Source: Glandiceps talaboti (lineage: Eukaryota > Hemichordata > Enteropneusta > Spengelidae). From it: a stretch of 42,500 bases of DNA. Of the stretch, positions 1 to 10,952 are shown piece by piece. The notes below the pieces were generated by a model. The model did not search any database. It worked only from the letters and a program-made list of their open reading frames with translations, and was not told where the DNA came from. The stretch spans positions 28,644,449 through 28,686,948 of the forward strand of contig NC_135553.1 of assembly GCF_964340395.1 (NCBI RefSeq), written 5' to 3'. Each line of letters starts with the position of its first letter. The stretch's first letter is position 1. Position numbers and translations under genes: made by a program.

Positions 1-56
1 ATTGTGTGTAGTTTGAGTTAATTTCCTAAAAGGCCAAGCCGATCCCGTGTACAGAG

Positions 57-168
<112 letters not shown>

Positions 169-514
169 TTGAAGGAGGGTTACGTTAACAGTAAAGGTTA
201 CCCATCTATTCGTCACACACACATACATACATACATACATACATACTATACAGTCACATATTAAATTCTTTTATTTCCAATTTACATGAACATAGCGTGT
301 ACAGGTAAGTATTTACATAATTCTTTAGTAGAATATATACACAATACCTTACAGGAAATCATAGTGACAAGTTAACGCGTTTCTTTGGTCACATGACAAA
401 AGTTCACTTAATATCAGTTGTTGTGGTACCTACATCCCATTCTCCATATTTTGTAACAACCTATGATCGAACTTACACTACAGTATTTGGTGGTGAATTT
501 AGATTTACTTCCAA

Positions 515-959
515 ACCTTTGATCAAACCACTTGTGACTTTATGGTGTACATTACCGACACTTCCTATGACAATAACTATTATTTCTAAACGAAAGCCTG
601 TGGTGCTCATTTCTAGTATATCGACAGCGGAAAATATTTGTCGAACTTCTTCTGAAAACACAATGGAATGTGCGCATCAAAAGGCATGGACACTTCAGCT
701 AATATTGCATGTTTATTTTGTTTATCGATGATTGTAATGTCTGGTCTGTTATGCTGATGTTATGCTGATGTTATGGTTGCCCTATGGCATCGAACATTTC
801 AGGTTTTACAACAGTATCTTTCAAATTGAATGTCTCTTTGTCAGGATTACTAGTCGCGATTTTATCAAAGATTAAATTGATTATTCTATTGTGTCTTTGT
901 TGGTAGACTTTCTGAAATTTTGTACATCCTGTTTCTGTGGGATGACTGCATATTCTACA
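515..959 (-). pseudogene. Decayed C-terminal zinc-finger and restriction-type endonuclease region of a non-LTR retroelement (R2-like)
   Basis: Minus-strand translation gives CRICSHPTETG, then RHNRIINLIF, then RPDITIIDKQNKHAIL followed by AEVSMPFDAHI and FDKYFPLS. A frameshift is followed by RLEIIVIVIGSVGNVHHK. This order is what I know from elements whose reverse transcriptase is followed by a Cys-rich finger and a PD-(D/E)xK nuclease of the R2 type: a Cys/His finger, an RHN helix, a PD...(I/V)EV core and a hydrophobic VIGxxG strand. Both the RPD and the EV parts of the nuclease core are visible. The piece is dead: it has an in-frame stop before RPD, a 12-bp tandem duplication near 750 and the frameshift. 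The inverted copy at 12337-12720 shares the stop. No reverse transcriptase domain was found next to it. Confidence 0.6.
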
Positions 960-1676
960 TTATTTAGTGTAAGACTCTGGATAGTACAAAGTCATGAGAC
1001 TTTCACACTGAAGGAGATGCAAACGTCCTCTCGCGACAAATGATCCATGATCCCAGATTATCGTCAATCTTGTGATTGTTGATGAGGTAAGTGGAGGATA
1101 GCCGATGGTTTACTTTCCCAGCTTCTCGGATCACTATCCTCTGTTTTATTATGTTATCAGTCTTGTCTCTGACATATCCTGCAAAATTGGGACTATCGTC
1201 GTCGTCTTGGGGTTAAAAAGAATGACCTTGTGGAAGACAAATTCAGGTTGAACCATCGTCATACATCACCGCCCTCTACGGCGAGTGTTATCACCCTTAC
1301 GTCTCCAACGATTTCATTTTCATCAATTTCCATCAGGTTCTTCTCTGTGAATAAGGGCTTATTATATTTGGATTGTAAAAATTCAGCTTTTACATGCACA
1401 TTACATTAAAAAAAACCAAAGGTTTAGCAGAAGTTCGTAAGAGTGAGGCGTCTATCTTTGTCAACGTTCTTTAAATTCCGTTATAAGTTTCTTAACATGT
1501 TCATTGTTGCTAGAGTTTTCTATATTCATCTGGTAGCCGATCGAGATATATATATATACATTTGTTTACGCTCATACATTGGTATACATGAATTTTGAAT
1601 GAACACTATAGCATGTCTCCCGTCTTTTCATTCCTCTCCCAGTTGTTCCCAGTGTATTGTCCATGCAATATACCAA

Positions 1677-1679
<3 letters not shown>

Positions 1680-1709
<30 letters not shown>

Positions 1710-1948
1710 CATACGTACATACGTACATACGTACATACACGTACATACATACGTACATACGTACGTACGTACGTACGTACATACGTACATACATACATAC
1801 ATACATACATACATGTACATACATACATACATACATACATACATACATACATACATACGTACGTACATACATACAAGTAACATACATACATACGTACATA
1901 CATACGTACATACGTACGAACGTACGTACGTACGTACATACACACATA
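1680..1948 (+). repeat. (TACA/TACG)n microsatellite
   Basis: Tetranucleotide run mixing ACAT and ACGT units. It opens several spurious reading frames (HTYIHTY, CMYVCMY) in most frames of both strands, which should not be annotated as genes. Its inverted partner is at 10090-10281. Confidence 0.9.
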
Positions 1949-2046
1949 CTTATTTAACGAATATCTGGAAAAGACTATAAAATAACTGAAGTTCAAAACT
2001 CTATAAAATACTTCAATACAAAGTTAACGAAAGCTAGTAAAACGGT

Positions 2047-2716
2047 AGTGTAACTGGCCTGTGATGAATGGAAACGCCTCTGTTAAGGTGATTCGTTTAG
2101 ACTATATGCGAACTCACTATACAATATACAATAATATCTTGTAAGTTGTATAGTGCAAAGCAGAACTCGGAACGAAATCGCTGATGTCATACTAATGGCA
2201 ACCTAACTATAGATTGGATTTTAATCAGATTGGAAGAAGTTCATATTCCCATAAATAACAGGAATAGTGCACGTACTATAGATCTCGATATAGTTACTCG
2301 AGATATCGAGATATAGTTTCTCGAGATCTCGAGATATTTCTCGAGATAACGAGATAATTTCTCGAGATCTCGAGAAACTATCTCGTTATCTCGAGAAAAC
2401 TTTCTCGAGATCTCGAGAAAACTTTCTCGAGATCTCGAGAAAACTTTCTCGAGATCTCGAGAAAACTTAGTGTAACTGGCCTGTGATGAATGGAAACGCC
2501 TCTGTTCAGGCGATTCGTTTAGACTATACACGAACTCACTATATTATAATATACAATAATATCTTGTATAGTGTTCTGAGGTGTGAAGCAGAACTCGGAA
2601 CGAAATCGCTGATGTCACACTAATGGCAAACTAACTACAGATCGGATTTCAATCAGATTAGAAGTAGTTTATATTCCCATAAATAACAGGATTAGTGCAA
2701 GTACTATAGATCTCCA
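2047..2716 (+). repeat. Tandemly duplicated block (about 235-250 bp) with CTCGAG array between the copies
   Basis: The block starting GTGTAACTGGCCTGTGATGA occurs at 2047-2282 and again at 2467-2716, and a third time inverted at about 9745-9990. Each copy ends at an ACTATAGATCTC junction followed by a CTCGAG array. Copies differ by scattered substitutions and small indels. It has no open frame and I do not recognise the family. Confidence 0.8.
2283..2466. repeat. CTCGAG palindrome array 1
   Basis: Short units of the type TTTCTCGAGATAACGAGATAG, alternating with TCTCGAGATCTCGAGA, which is itself a perfect palindrome. Units occur in both polarities in one array, so a single strand can fold on itself. 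Confidence 0.9.
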
Positions 2717-3172
2717 TATTGTTTCTTGAGATAACGAGATAGTTACTCGAGATAACGAGATAGTTTCTCGAGATCTCAAGATAGATTCTCGAAATAACTA
2801 TCTCGTTATCTCGAGTAATTATCTCGTTATCTCGAGAAACTATCTCGTTATCTCAACAACCTATCCCGTTATCTCGAGTAACTATCTCGAGATCTCAAGA
2901 AACTATCACGTTATCTCGAAAAACTATCGTTATCTCGAGTAACTATCTCGAGATCTCGAGAAACAATCTCGCGTTCTCGAGATAGTTTCTCGAGATAATG
3001 AGATAGTTTCTCGAGATAATGAGATAGTTTCTTGAGATCTCGAGATAGTTTTTCGAGATAACGAGATAGTTTTTCGAGATAACGTGATAGTTTCTTGAGA
3101 TAACGGGATAGTTTGTTGAGATAACGGAATAGTTTGTTGAGATCTCGAGATGGTTTCTCGAGATCACGAGAC
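2717..3172. repeat. CTCGAG palindrome array 2, with polarity switch
   Basis: Same unit as array 1. Polarity changes along the array: GATAACGAGATAG units at about 2720-2785, the opposite strand (CTATCTCGTTATC) at about 2795-2960, then GATAATGAGATAG units from about 2985 to 3150. The last two parts form one long imperfect palindrome centred near 2975. Minus-strand frames such as SRYLEKLSRYLEK are by-products of the repeat. Confidence 0.85.
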
Positions 3173-4659
3173 AAAGTCTCTTGATCTTCGAATCTGACTT
3201 CCGTTACGACGACCTCTAGCGGGCACGTTATATTTACTGTGTATTGTCGTATCTGGTGTAGTTTCTGCTTTTCGCTCAAATTCAACGTAAGTAAAGCTAG
3301 CTTTAGCTTCCTCTTTGCATGATTTGAAGTCTTCTAGTATTTAATAGGCAGTTTTTGTTGGCTTCTAAACGATTTATGGCGTACCTTTTAGTTAATTTTT
3401 GTCGTAATTCTGCATGATTCACACGATCGTTGATTTCAATAGCATTGTCACGTGTTTTTCCAAGTGTACGCACTGTCGATGTGCAATAATATGTACTAGT
3501 GTAGCGTTTGCTGTGATTTTGAGGGTTTTTTCTTCTGTTTTTGTGACATTTTAAGTTTCGGTATTTGACCTGAAACAAGCACTACAATTTCTGTAACGTA
3601 AATGTAAATAGACGAGGTCTTGTTGAAGTCGTGACGCGTGATCGAGAGGTCAGTGTACATCCCACAGTCTCTTTCTGATAGAGGGACTGTAAGTGTGACT
3701 GTCCGTTTCAAAATGCTGCACGTAATTTGGATACCTCTGAATTCTTTTTGGGTCTTGAAGGTTTTGTAATTATGTTAGTATTAGGAAATATCCGCAAGTA
3801 AGGCGGAATATGTAGCAGAACAATCCACTCAACTTGATATCTGGACCACTTCCGACCATTTGCGTTTACATAACAGGTTTGTTCAGGTACATCAAAAACT
3901 AGTAAAATCATCACATAACTAAAGGCAACTTGACCTATAAAAGTATCATGTATGCCAGTTATCCAATCAAATTGCAAATCACATGCGTTGCTGTAGAGAT
4001 GAAGAAACTTTACTATTCAAAAGAACTCAAATTTGAAATCACTATACTAATACATGGCAAGGTAAACAAACTAGGTCACTCCAAAGGGCCAAATTGGATT
4101 AGATAAACTTTGTCTGCTTGTTCTGTCACCCTATACTCCAGTAAGTAAACGTGGTGTGCTCTATGAACCACATTCACATGTATGCTATCAACAGAGGTAT
4201 AAACAATCTAAATAATTAGTAAATACAAGATGTTCTGTTACAGGGGGAAAGAACAAATATGCTTATTCATACTTGTAAGAGTTAGTATAAAGCAGTGCAA
4301 TAAGTCTATAAGTTAAGAAATAGATAAACTTATCAAGCAATACCTTATTGATGCAATTGAGTGCAGAAAGACATTAATAAATATTGAATAGTTTATCGAT
4401 GACATCTATTGAGTACTAATATTTGAAGTATATATTTTCTCGCTCACTCTTTTCCCTTTGATTGGTTTGTTTTGTTTCTATATATGACTACATTTCATAT
4501 CTTATAGAATCTTTTAGCAACGTATATACTTTTATGTTTTGGTTAATATTGCAATAAGTAAAGTACATAATTAATAAAATAAATAAAATGATGAATAAAT
4601 ACACTTTGGGACATCAACAAATGACAAGTGTTAGTCAGTTTCATAAAAACTCATAAAAA

Positions 4660-4661
<2 letters not shown>
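3173..4661. other. No gene seen
   Basis: AT-rich sequence with only short frames (under 125 codons) lacking recognisable motifs. I see no repeat structure, RNA gene or convincing splice pattern. Confidence 0.5.

Positions 4662-4749
<88 letters not shown>
4662..4749. repeat. (TA)n microsatellite
   Basis: Uninterrupted TA run of about 88 bases, 240 bp upstream of the HECT reading frame. Confidence 0.95.
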
Positions 4750-4751
<2 letters not shown>

Positions 4752-4993
4752 CTTGTGAATGTTTTAAAGGTCTGCATCTATCAGGTGATTTGAAATAATT
4801 CTACTTCTGGGTGAAAGTGACCATATGGGTAAAATTTGAAATGCATAGTAGAGTTACCTGACTAATTTGAAATATGTTATTTCTTCCCTAGAGTGTACCC
4901 CCATGATAACTACCAACTTCAAGTGTGCGAGATTTCAATCTCCCACAGTTCGACGATGACAACGATTTAGAACCAGCATTTGATGAGGACAAT

Positions 4994-6250
4994 ATGGAAA
5001 ATACAGGAGAACAGCCGAGTAGTACACACACACATTTTGTGAACAGCATGGGTATAGATGACTTAATCTCAGAAATAGATAGTGAAACTATTTCTTCTCA
5101 GCCACACCAGTCATTACCACCTGTTCACGCACAAACTAATGAAAGCTCAGGTATTGTACAGTTTGGAAATAGTCAGGGTGATTTTCAAGATTTGAGCGAC
5201 ACCTTACTGCTACCCACAGACTTCTATGGAACAGGTGTAGTCTTAAACAGAAATGCACAACGCAATAGACGAATGTTGTTAATACATAGATGTAATGTAC
5301 TAGATGACATGATGAATGAATTTTCTGATGAAAGTATCCTCGATGATGAAATTGATATCAGGCCGATGTTACCAAATGGTGATGTTGAATATGGTAGTGG
5401 CAGTGGTGTGGTACGCGATTGTTTTACCGCATTTTGGTCAGAATTTTATGAAAGATGTACCGTTGGAAATACCTACCGTGTACCATACTTACGACATGAC
5501 TACACACGTAATAAATGGGAAACAGTCGCAAGAATCCTGGTTAAAGGTTGGGAAGTAGCTAACTACTTTCCTATCCAGTTATCCCAGCCATTTATCGAAG
5601 AAGTTATGTTTGGAGAGACACATAACTTACTGGATGCATACCTAATGTTTGTGCCAGACTATGAACAAGCGTTGTTGAAACAAGCAATAGAAGATATCGA
5701 AAAAGTGGACAAAGATGAACTTATCGATTCCCTGGATATTCATCATTGTAGGAAGATACCCACAGCTGACAATATTGTTGACATTATACATGAAATCGCG
5801 CACAAAGAAATGATACAAGAACCTATGTTTGTGGGGGATTTGTGGAGAGCTATTGTACAACCACTTGCCAGTGACTTTGGTATAGAAAAACTTGCAAATA
5901 TCTATGCAGACAAAATGCCAACCACAAGGAAAGTAGTGAAAAAGTTATTTTTTCCTGATCCGATGACTCAAGACGCAATGACCACAGCCAATCATCTCCA
6001 ACGATATGTTCGTGAAATTGATGGTTCAACCTTAAAATGCTTTCTTAGATTCTGTACTGGATCTGACATCATACCCGATGACGTAATCAAAGTATCATTT
6101 GTCAAGCTCGAAGGTATTAGACGCCAACCGGTAGCACACACATGTTCCAATGTCCTAGAACTACCTTTATATTTTGACAGTTACCCAGAATTCCGTGCTG
6201 AGTTCAATGCTATTTTGCATAGTGGTGTCTGGGTAATGGACATAATTTAA
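4994..6250 (+). CDS. HECT-domain E3 ubiquitin ligase-like protein
   Basis: HECT ligases accept ubiquitin from an E2 enzyme on a cysteine and pass it to substrates. The open frame runs from 4910 to the TAA at 6248-6250. The first in-frame ATG is at 4994, giving 418 residues. Alternatively an upstream exon is spliced in at AG 4922-4923, and the conserved style of the acidic stretch before the ATG (LPQFDDDNDLEPAFDEDN) favours that. Numbering from codon 4925, residues 24-150 are acidic and low in structure, and about 151-436 are HECT. Landmarks are KWETVARILVKGWEVANYFP (198-217), the N-lobe PFIEEVMFGE (222-231), FCTGSDIIP (376-384) and the catalytic-loop motif AHTCSNVLELP with Cys407. No other domain is present. 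Short HECT proteins of this kind occur in many copies in several invertebrates. The active-site cysteine is intact and there is no internal stop, so it may be functional. It sits between the arms of a large inverted repeat. Confidence 0.8.
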   Translation: MENTGEQPSSTHTHFVNSMGIDDLISEIDSETISSQPHQSLPPVHAQTNESSGIVQFGNSQGDFQDLSDTLLLPTDFYGTGVVLNRNAQRNRRMLLIHRCNVLDDMMNEFSDESILDDEIDIRPMLPNGDVEYGSGSGVVRDCFTAFWSEFYERCTVGNTYRVPYLRHDYTRNKWETVARILVKGWEVANYFPIQLSQPFIEEVMFGETHNLLDAYLMFVPDYEQALLKQAIEDIEKVDKDELIDSLDIHHCRKIPTADNIVDIIHEIAHKEMIQEPMFVGDLWRAIVQPLASDFGIEKLANIYADKMPTTRKVVKKLFFPDPMTQDAMTTANHLQRYVREIDGSTLKCFLRFCTGSDIIPDDVIKVSFVKLEGIRRQPVAHTCSNVLELPLYFDSYPEFRAEFNAILHSGVWVMDII

Positions 6251-6334
6251 CATACTGAAGTTGTTCGTCAAAACAGAACTGTAGACTGTAAGAAGTTACG
6301 TATGATTATGTAGATCAAGACAAGTAACTATAGC

Positions 6335-6872
6335 CTGTAACATATACGTGACCATATACAACTTGTTACAGTCTATTTCAATACAGAGTCACATATAACT
6401 TGTTACAGTCTGTAGTTACAGGTCAATACACAGTCACACATAACTAGTTACAGTCTGTAGTTACAGGGCAATACACAGTCACATATAACTTGTTACAGTC
6501 TGTAGTTACAGGTCAATACACAGTCACACATAACTAGTTACAGTCTGTAGTTACAGGTCAATACACAGTCACATATAACTAGCTACAGTCTGTAGTTACA
6601 GGTCAATACAGAGTCACATATAACTAGCTACAGTCTGTAGTTACAGGTCAATACAGAGTCACATATAACTAGCTACAGTCTGTAGTTACAGGTCAATACA
6701 CAGTCACATATAACTAGCTACAGTCTGTAGTTACAGGTCAATACACAGTCACATATAACTAGCTACAGTCTGTAGTTACAGGTCAATACAGAGTCACATA
6801 TAACTAGTTACAGTCTGTAGTTACAGGTCAATACACAGTCACATATAACTAGTTACAGTCTGTAGTTACATG
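6335..6872 (+). repeat. 45-bp minisatellite downstream of the HECT gene
   Basis: About 12 copies of a 45-bp unit containing CAGTCTGTAGTTACAGGTCA and CAGTCACATATAACTAG. Landmarks at 6421, 6466 and 6511 give the period. Variants (GAGTC/CAGTC, TAGTTA/TAGCTA/TTGTTA) come in runs, as expected from unequal exchange. It begins about 85 bp after the HECT stop, so it would lie in the 3' untranslated region if the transcript extends that far. Confidence 0.9.
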
Positions 6873-7261
6873 CCTCTATGCAATCACTCATGATTACAAA
6901 CCAAACACGCCAGGTGTGTCTAGTGTTAACATAATGCATACAGCCATGACAGTACTCCATGGTGAATAATAGACACCTGATATAAACCATACTGGATATG
7001 ATGAAGTTATTCTGCAAATTGAGGCTGTTGTATTTACATTAAACTATAGACTGTACCAGGTTTATGTGATTGTATGCAGATGTGTAACTATATTGTCATT
7101 GGTTGAGGCTTTCTTTGCCCCATATTTCCAAAACAACTTCTGTCGTTCATAAAATGTCATGGCCAAAAGTATAGATTTTTTGCATCAAAGTCATTGCTGA
7201 GTTTTGATAAGGAAATTTAGTTTATGTGCTGAATCTTTCTGAATGAGTATATAAATTAGTT

Positions 7262-7740
7262 TATCACAGAAATAGATAGTGAAACTATTTCTTCTCAGCC
7301 ACACCAGTCATTACCACCTGTTCACGCACAAACTAATGAAAGCTCAGGTATAGTTCAGTTTGGAAATAGTGAAGGTGATTTTCAAGATTTGAGTGACACC
7401 TTGTCTCTACCCACATATTTCTATGTGACAAAATCAGTCTTGGACATGAACCGGCCAAGCCACACACAAATTTTAGTAATACATAGATATAGTGTCCGGT
7501 TGATCATTCAGGCAATGGCATTCGTATTATCAAGTTTGTCCAAAATGCAATAAAGTAATCGCATACCATAATTATAACATGACAACCCACAGAGTAAGTG
7601 GACAAAGTGGCGGTAGTCATTGTTAAAGGTTTAGAAGTAGTCGACTATCTACCTATTAGATCAGTTTTTTCATGCAGGGTGTCATTTATATGAAGGAAAA
7701 TTTGTGATAAAAACATCTGAAATGGAAGCGATCAAGGGAA
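7262..7740 (+). pseudogene. Degenerate partial copy of the HECT gene
   Basis: The sequence matches 5065-5690 of the HECT gene. The first 80-odd bases are identical to the gene from about 5069. Similarity then drops: the next 90 bases carry many differences, and from 7440 to 7740 only scattered runs remain, such as the parts matching YRVPYLRHDYT and VKGWEVANYFP, with frame breaks and a large internal deletion. There is no open frame. It is a broken tandem duplicate lying about 1 kb after the gene. Confidence 0.8.
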
Positions 7741-9258
7741 AACATGTATAATTCTATAGAGATGTGTAAAGTTATTATAGACTAAGAAATAAGTTACATA
7801 TGATAGCTATGTAACAGCATATTCAGAACAAATGTTAGTGAAATATGTTGGAGGAAATAGACACTTAAGTATAAAGTTACGATGATGTTAACGCTGATCT
7901 GTTGGCTTTTATCACAGTTTTCATTGGTTTTAAGTTTAGTGTGTTTGTCGTTTAGATCAGTGTTTTTCCAAAGATGTTACATAGAATTTTGCATACTTGT
8001 TTATGAAAGCAACAAAGTCAGGATATAATTGTGATTTTCAACTTGTATAATTACAAAATTGACAATGTTGTGATTGTACAAAATCATTGTTCCAGAAAAG
8101 TGATGACAAAATTGATAAAGAGAAGATCTGGTAATGTACTACCATATATCGGTAGCTAATAATAAAAACCATCATGTTGTTCTATGCTTAGCCTTTTTCC
8201 TTGTTCAGTGCCTACTTTGAATAATGTGGCCATGGCCATCTGAAGCACACCTTGCATATTTTAAAAAAGAAAGCATCTCCAGGATATAGTGACATTTTGC
8301 TAAAGTGTAGAATCGAATGATGCAATAGCTCATAGCAAAGGCACCGTATAAATGGACTAGATCAAGATCAACTTGATGTTACCTGGAAATTACAAGTAAT
8401 TGTAGGTGTTATTAAATCTTGAAATGGCTGTCCTCAACCTGATGACGCCTGTGTTTTCTGGAGTTTTTTTTACCCATTTATTAAAGTGTTTTTTGGTATT
8501 TTAAGTGATCACCAAAGTAGTTGGCAGATACTGGGTGGGTGGCTGCTTTATTGGTATATAATGTATTGGTATCAAGTTCTTGTGCCTTCAAAGGGTATCT
8601 TTGGCTATTGCATCCTGGGAGTCTGCAATTTTAATGTATTCCTAGTGGTTTGTTGCATACTAAATATTCATGGCTGTCATTTTGTATATGGGGGTGCAGC
8701 ATATCTCTAATATATTTCTTCTGACTCCCATGATGCAATAGCCCCATAGCAAGGGTACTCTTAAAATACACTAGCTCAACACTTGATGTTTTTGTGAGAT
8801 CACAAGTAATGGTAGGTGACGACTCACTGTAATAAGCTTTTTGGTATTTTCTGAAACTAGTTCAGTTGTTTTCTCAATAAATAAAGATCATTGTACATTG
8901 TGCTATAAAAACTTTGTGAAATGTGTTAAATGTAATTATAAATGGGGACCATGCTTTGACATGAGTGTAATAATTCAGTACCATTATCTCATAAAATGTG
9001 TCTGTGAGCGATGTGTGTGTATGTGTTTGTGTATGTGCCTATGTGCCATTTGCCTTGATATTTGGTGAAGACGTAACTTTGGGTCTCTAGATGAAAAAAT
9101 ATTCCAAATAAAGGGATTCAATCAGCGGTTTACAAGACTTGGTTATGTCCAAGACTTATTTTCTGTCAGAATAGTCGACTTACATAAAACCTTCGCGTGT
9201 ATGGGGAATAGTCATTTACAGTGAAAGTTTAGAAGGTGTCACATGACGATGCCAATTG
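7741..9258. other. No gene; one old direct repeat
   Basis: Non-coding AT-rich sequence. Segments at about 8316-8420 and 8735-8830 are degenerate direct copies. Both have GATGCAATAGC, then a CATAGCAA part, then ACTAG, CTTGATGTT and ACAAGTAAT(T/G)GTAGGTG, and each is followed within about 90 bases by TTTTTGGTATTTT. AATAAA occurs at 8161-8166, a possible distal polyadenylation signal for the HECT transcript. Short frames at 8486 and 8841 have no features of real proteins. Confidence 0.5.
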
Positions 9259-9334
9259 GTTGTGTATGTATGTATGTATGTATGTATGTATGTATGTATG
9301 TATGTATGTATGTATGTATGTATGTATGTGTGTA

Positions 9335-9368
<34 letters not shown>

Positions 9369-9406
9369 CGTGCTTGCGTACGTACGTACGAACGTACATA
9401 TGTATG
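9259..9406 (+). repeat. (TATG)n microsatellite and flank, copy 1
   Basis: TATG/TACG tetranucleotide run. The flank up to 9566, which includes a poly-G run and TGCGAATCACCTTCCGGCTA, is repeated directly at about 13874-14040, next to the microsatellite at 13708-13873. It therefore belongs to a larger dispersed repeat that ends in the CTCGAG array. Confidence 0.85.
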
Positions 9407-9567
9407 TAGGTATCCAATTTTTCATTAATTCTTGACTTCCATTTTCGCAAGGGGGGGGGGGCAATGCGAATCACCTTCCGGCTAACAGTATCAGTATGTG
9501 GAAGCAAAGTACGACAGAACAGGGGTTAATATCACCATCACTGACACCGTCTGTCTCTTTCAATTTA

Positions 9568-9745
9568 TCTAAACTATCTCGAGATAACGAAATAGTTTCT
9601 CGAGATCTCAAGATAGTTTCTCGAGATCTCGAGAAAGTTTTCTCGAGATAACGAGATAGTTTCTCGAGATCGCGAGATGTTTCTCGAGATAACGAGATAG
9701 TTTCTCGAGATCTCGAGAAACTATATCTCGATATCTCGAGTAACT
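9568..9745. repeat. CTCGAG palindrome array 3
   Basis: Same family as 2283-2466 and its inverted partner. Units GATAACGAGATAG and GATCTCGAGAAA alternate, with one GATCGCGAGATG variant that also appears in the array at 14042-14517. Confidence 0.9.
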
Positions 9746-10089
9746 ATATCGAGATCTATAGTACGTGCACTATTCCTGTTATTTATGGGAATATGAACAT
9801 CTTTCAATCTGATTAAAATCCAATCTGTAGTTAGGTTGCCATTAGTGTGACATCAGCAATTTCGTGCCGAGTTCTGCTTTGCATTATACAACTTACAAGA
9901 TATTATTGTATATTGTATAGTGAGTTCGCATATAGTCTAAACGAATCACCTTAACAGAGGCGTTTCCATTCATCACAGGCCAGTTACACTACCGTTTTAC
10001 TAGCTTTCGTTAACTTTGTATTGAAGTATTTTATAGGGTTTTGAACTTCAGTTATTTTATAGTCTTTTCCAGATATTCGTTAAATAAGT

Positions 10090-10281
10090 ATGTGTGTACG
10101 TATGTACGTATGTACGTATGTATGTACGTATGTATGTATGTACGTATGTATGTATGTACGTATGTACGTATGTACGTACGTGTATGTACGTACGTGTATG
10201 TACGTATGTACGTATGTATGTATGTATGTATGTATGTATGTATGTATGTATGTATGTATGTATGCATGTATGTATGTATGT
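10090..10281 (+). repeat. (TATG/TACG)n microsatellite
   Basis: Inverted partner of 1680-1948. Spurious YVCMYVCM and HTYIHTY frames arise on both strands. Confidence 0.9.
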
Positions 10282-10550
10282 AAATTTGGTATATTGCATG
10301 TGGACAATACACTGGGAACAACTGGGAGAGGAATGAAAAGACGGGAGACATGCTATAGTGTTCATTCAAAATTCATGTATACCAATGTATGAGCGTAAAC
10401 AAATATATATATATATATATAACGGAATTTACGAAACAGGCTTGTAGAGACGAAAAACCCGACTTGATTTTCTTCTACCCTCAACATATACTCCGCTCTG
10501 CGTGCAGACGTATCGAGCACTGTACTACGGACAAATCTTACCACTGACCT

Positions 10551-10652
<102 letters not shown>

Positions 10653-10952
10653 GATCGGCTACCAGATGAATATAGAAACTCTAGCAACAATGAACATGTT
10701 AAGAAACTTATAACGGAATTTAAAGAACGTTGACAAAGATAGACGCCTCACTCTTACCAACTTCTGCAAAACCTTTGTTTTTTTTTAATGTAATGTGCAT
10801 GTCAAAGCTGAATTTTTACTATCCAAATATAATATTCACAGAAAAGGACCTGGTGGAAATTGATGAAAATGAAATCGTTGGAGACGTAAGGGTGATAACA
10901 CTTGCCGTAGAGGGCGGTGATGTATGACGATGGTTCATCCTGAACTTGTCTT

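Noticed and set aside
1572-1996. Several 90-120-codon frames on both strands (HTYIHTY / CMYVCMY)
   Set aside because: They are translations of a tetranucleotide microsatellite, which is open in most frames. The same holds at 9216-9507, 10041-10369 and 13669-14004.
2911-3285. 124-codon minus-strand frame rich in SRDLEK repeats, looking like a coiled coil
   Set aside because: It is produced by the CTCGAG palindrome array. Its period is that of the DNA repeat and no start context supports it.
5316-5360. CTGATGA followed by GAAA at about 5327-5350, a possible second hammerhead
   Set aside because: The flanks do not pair into stem I and no cleavage triplet follows. It lies inside the HECT coding sequence and is chance.
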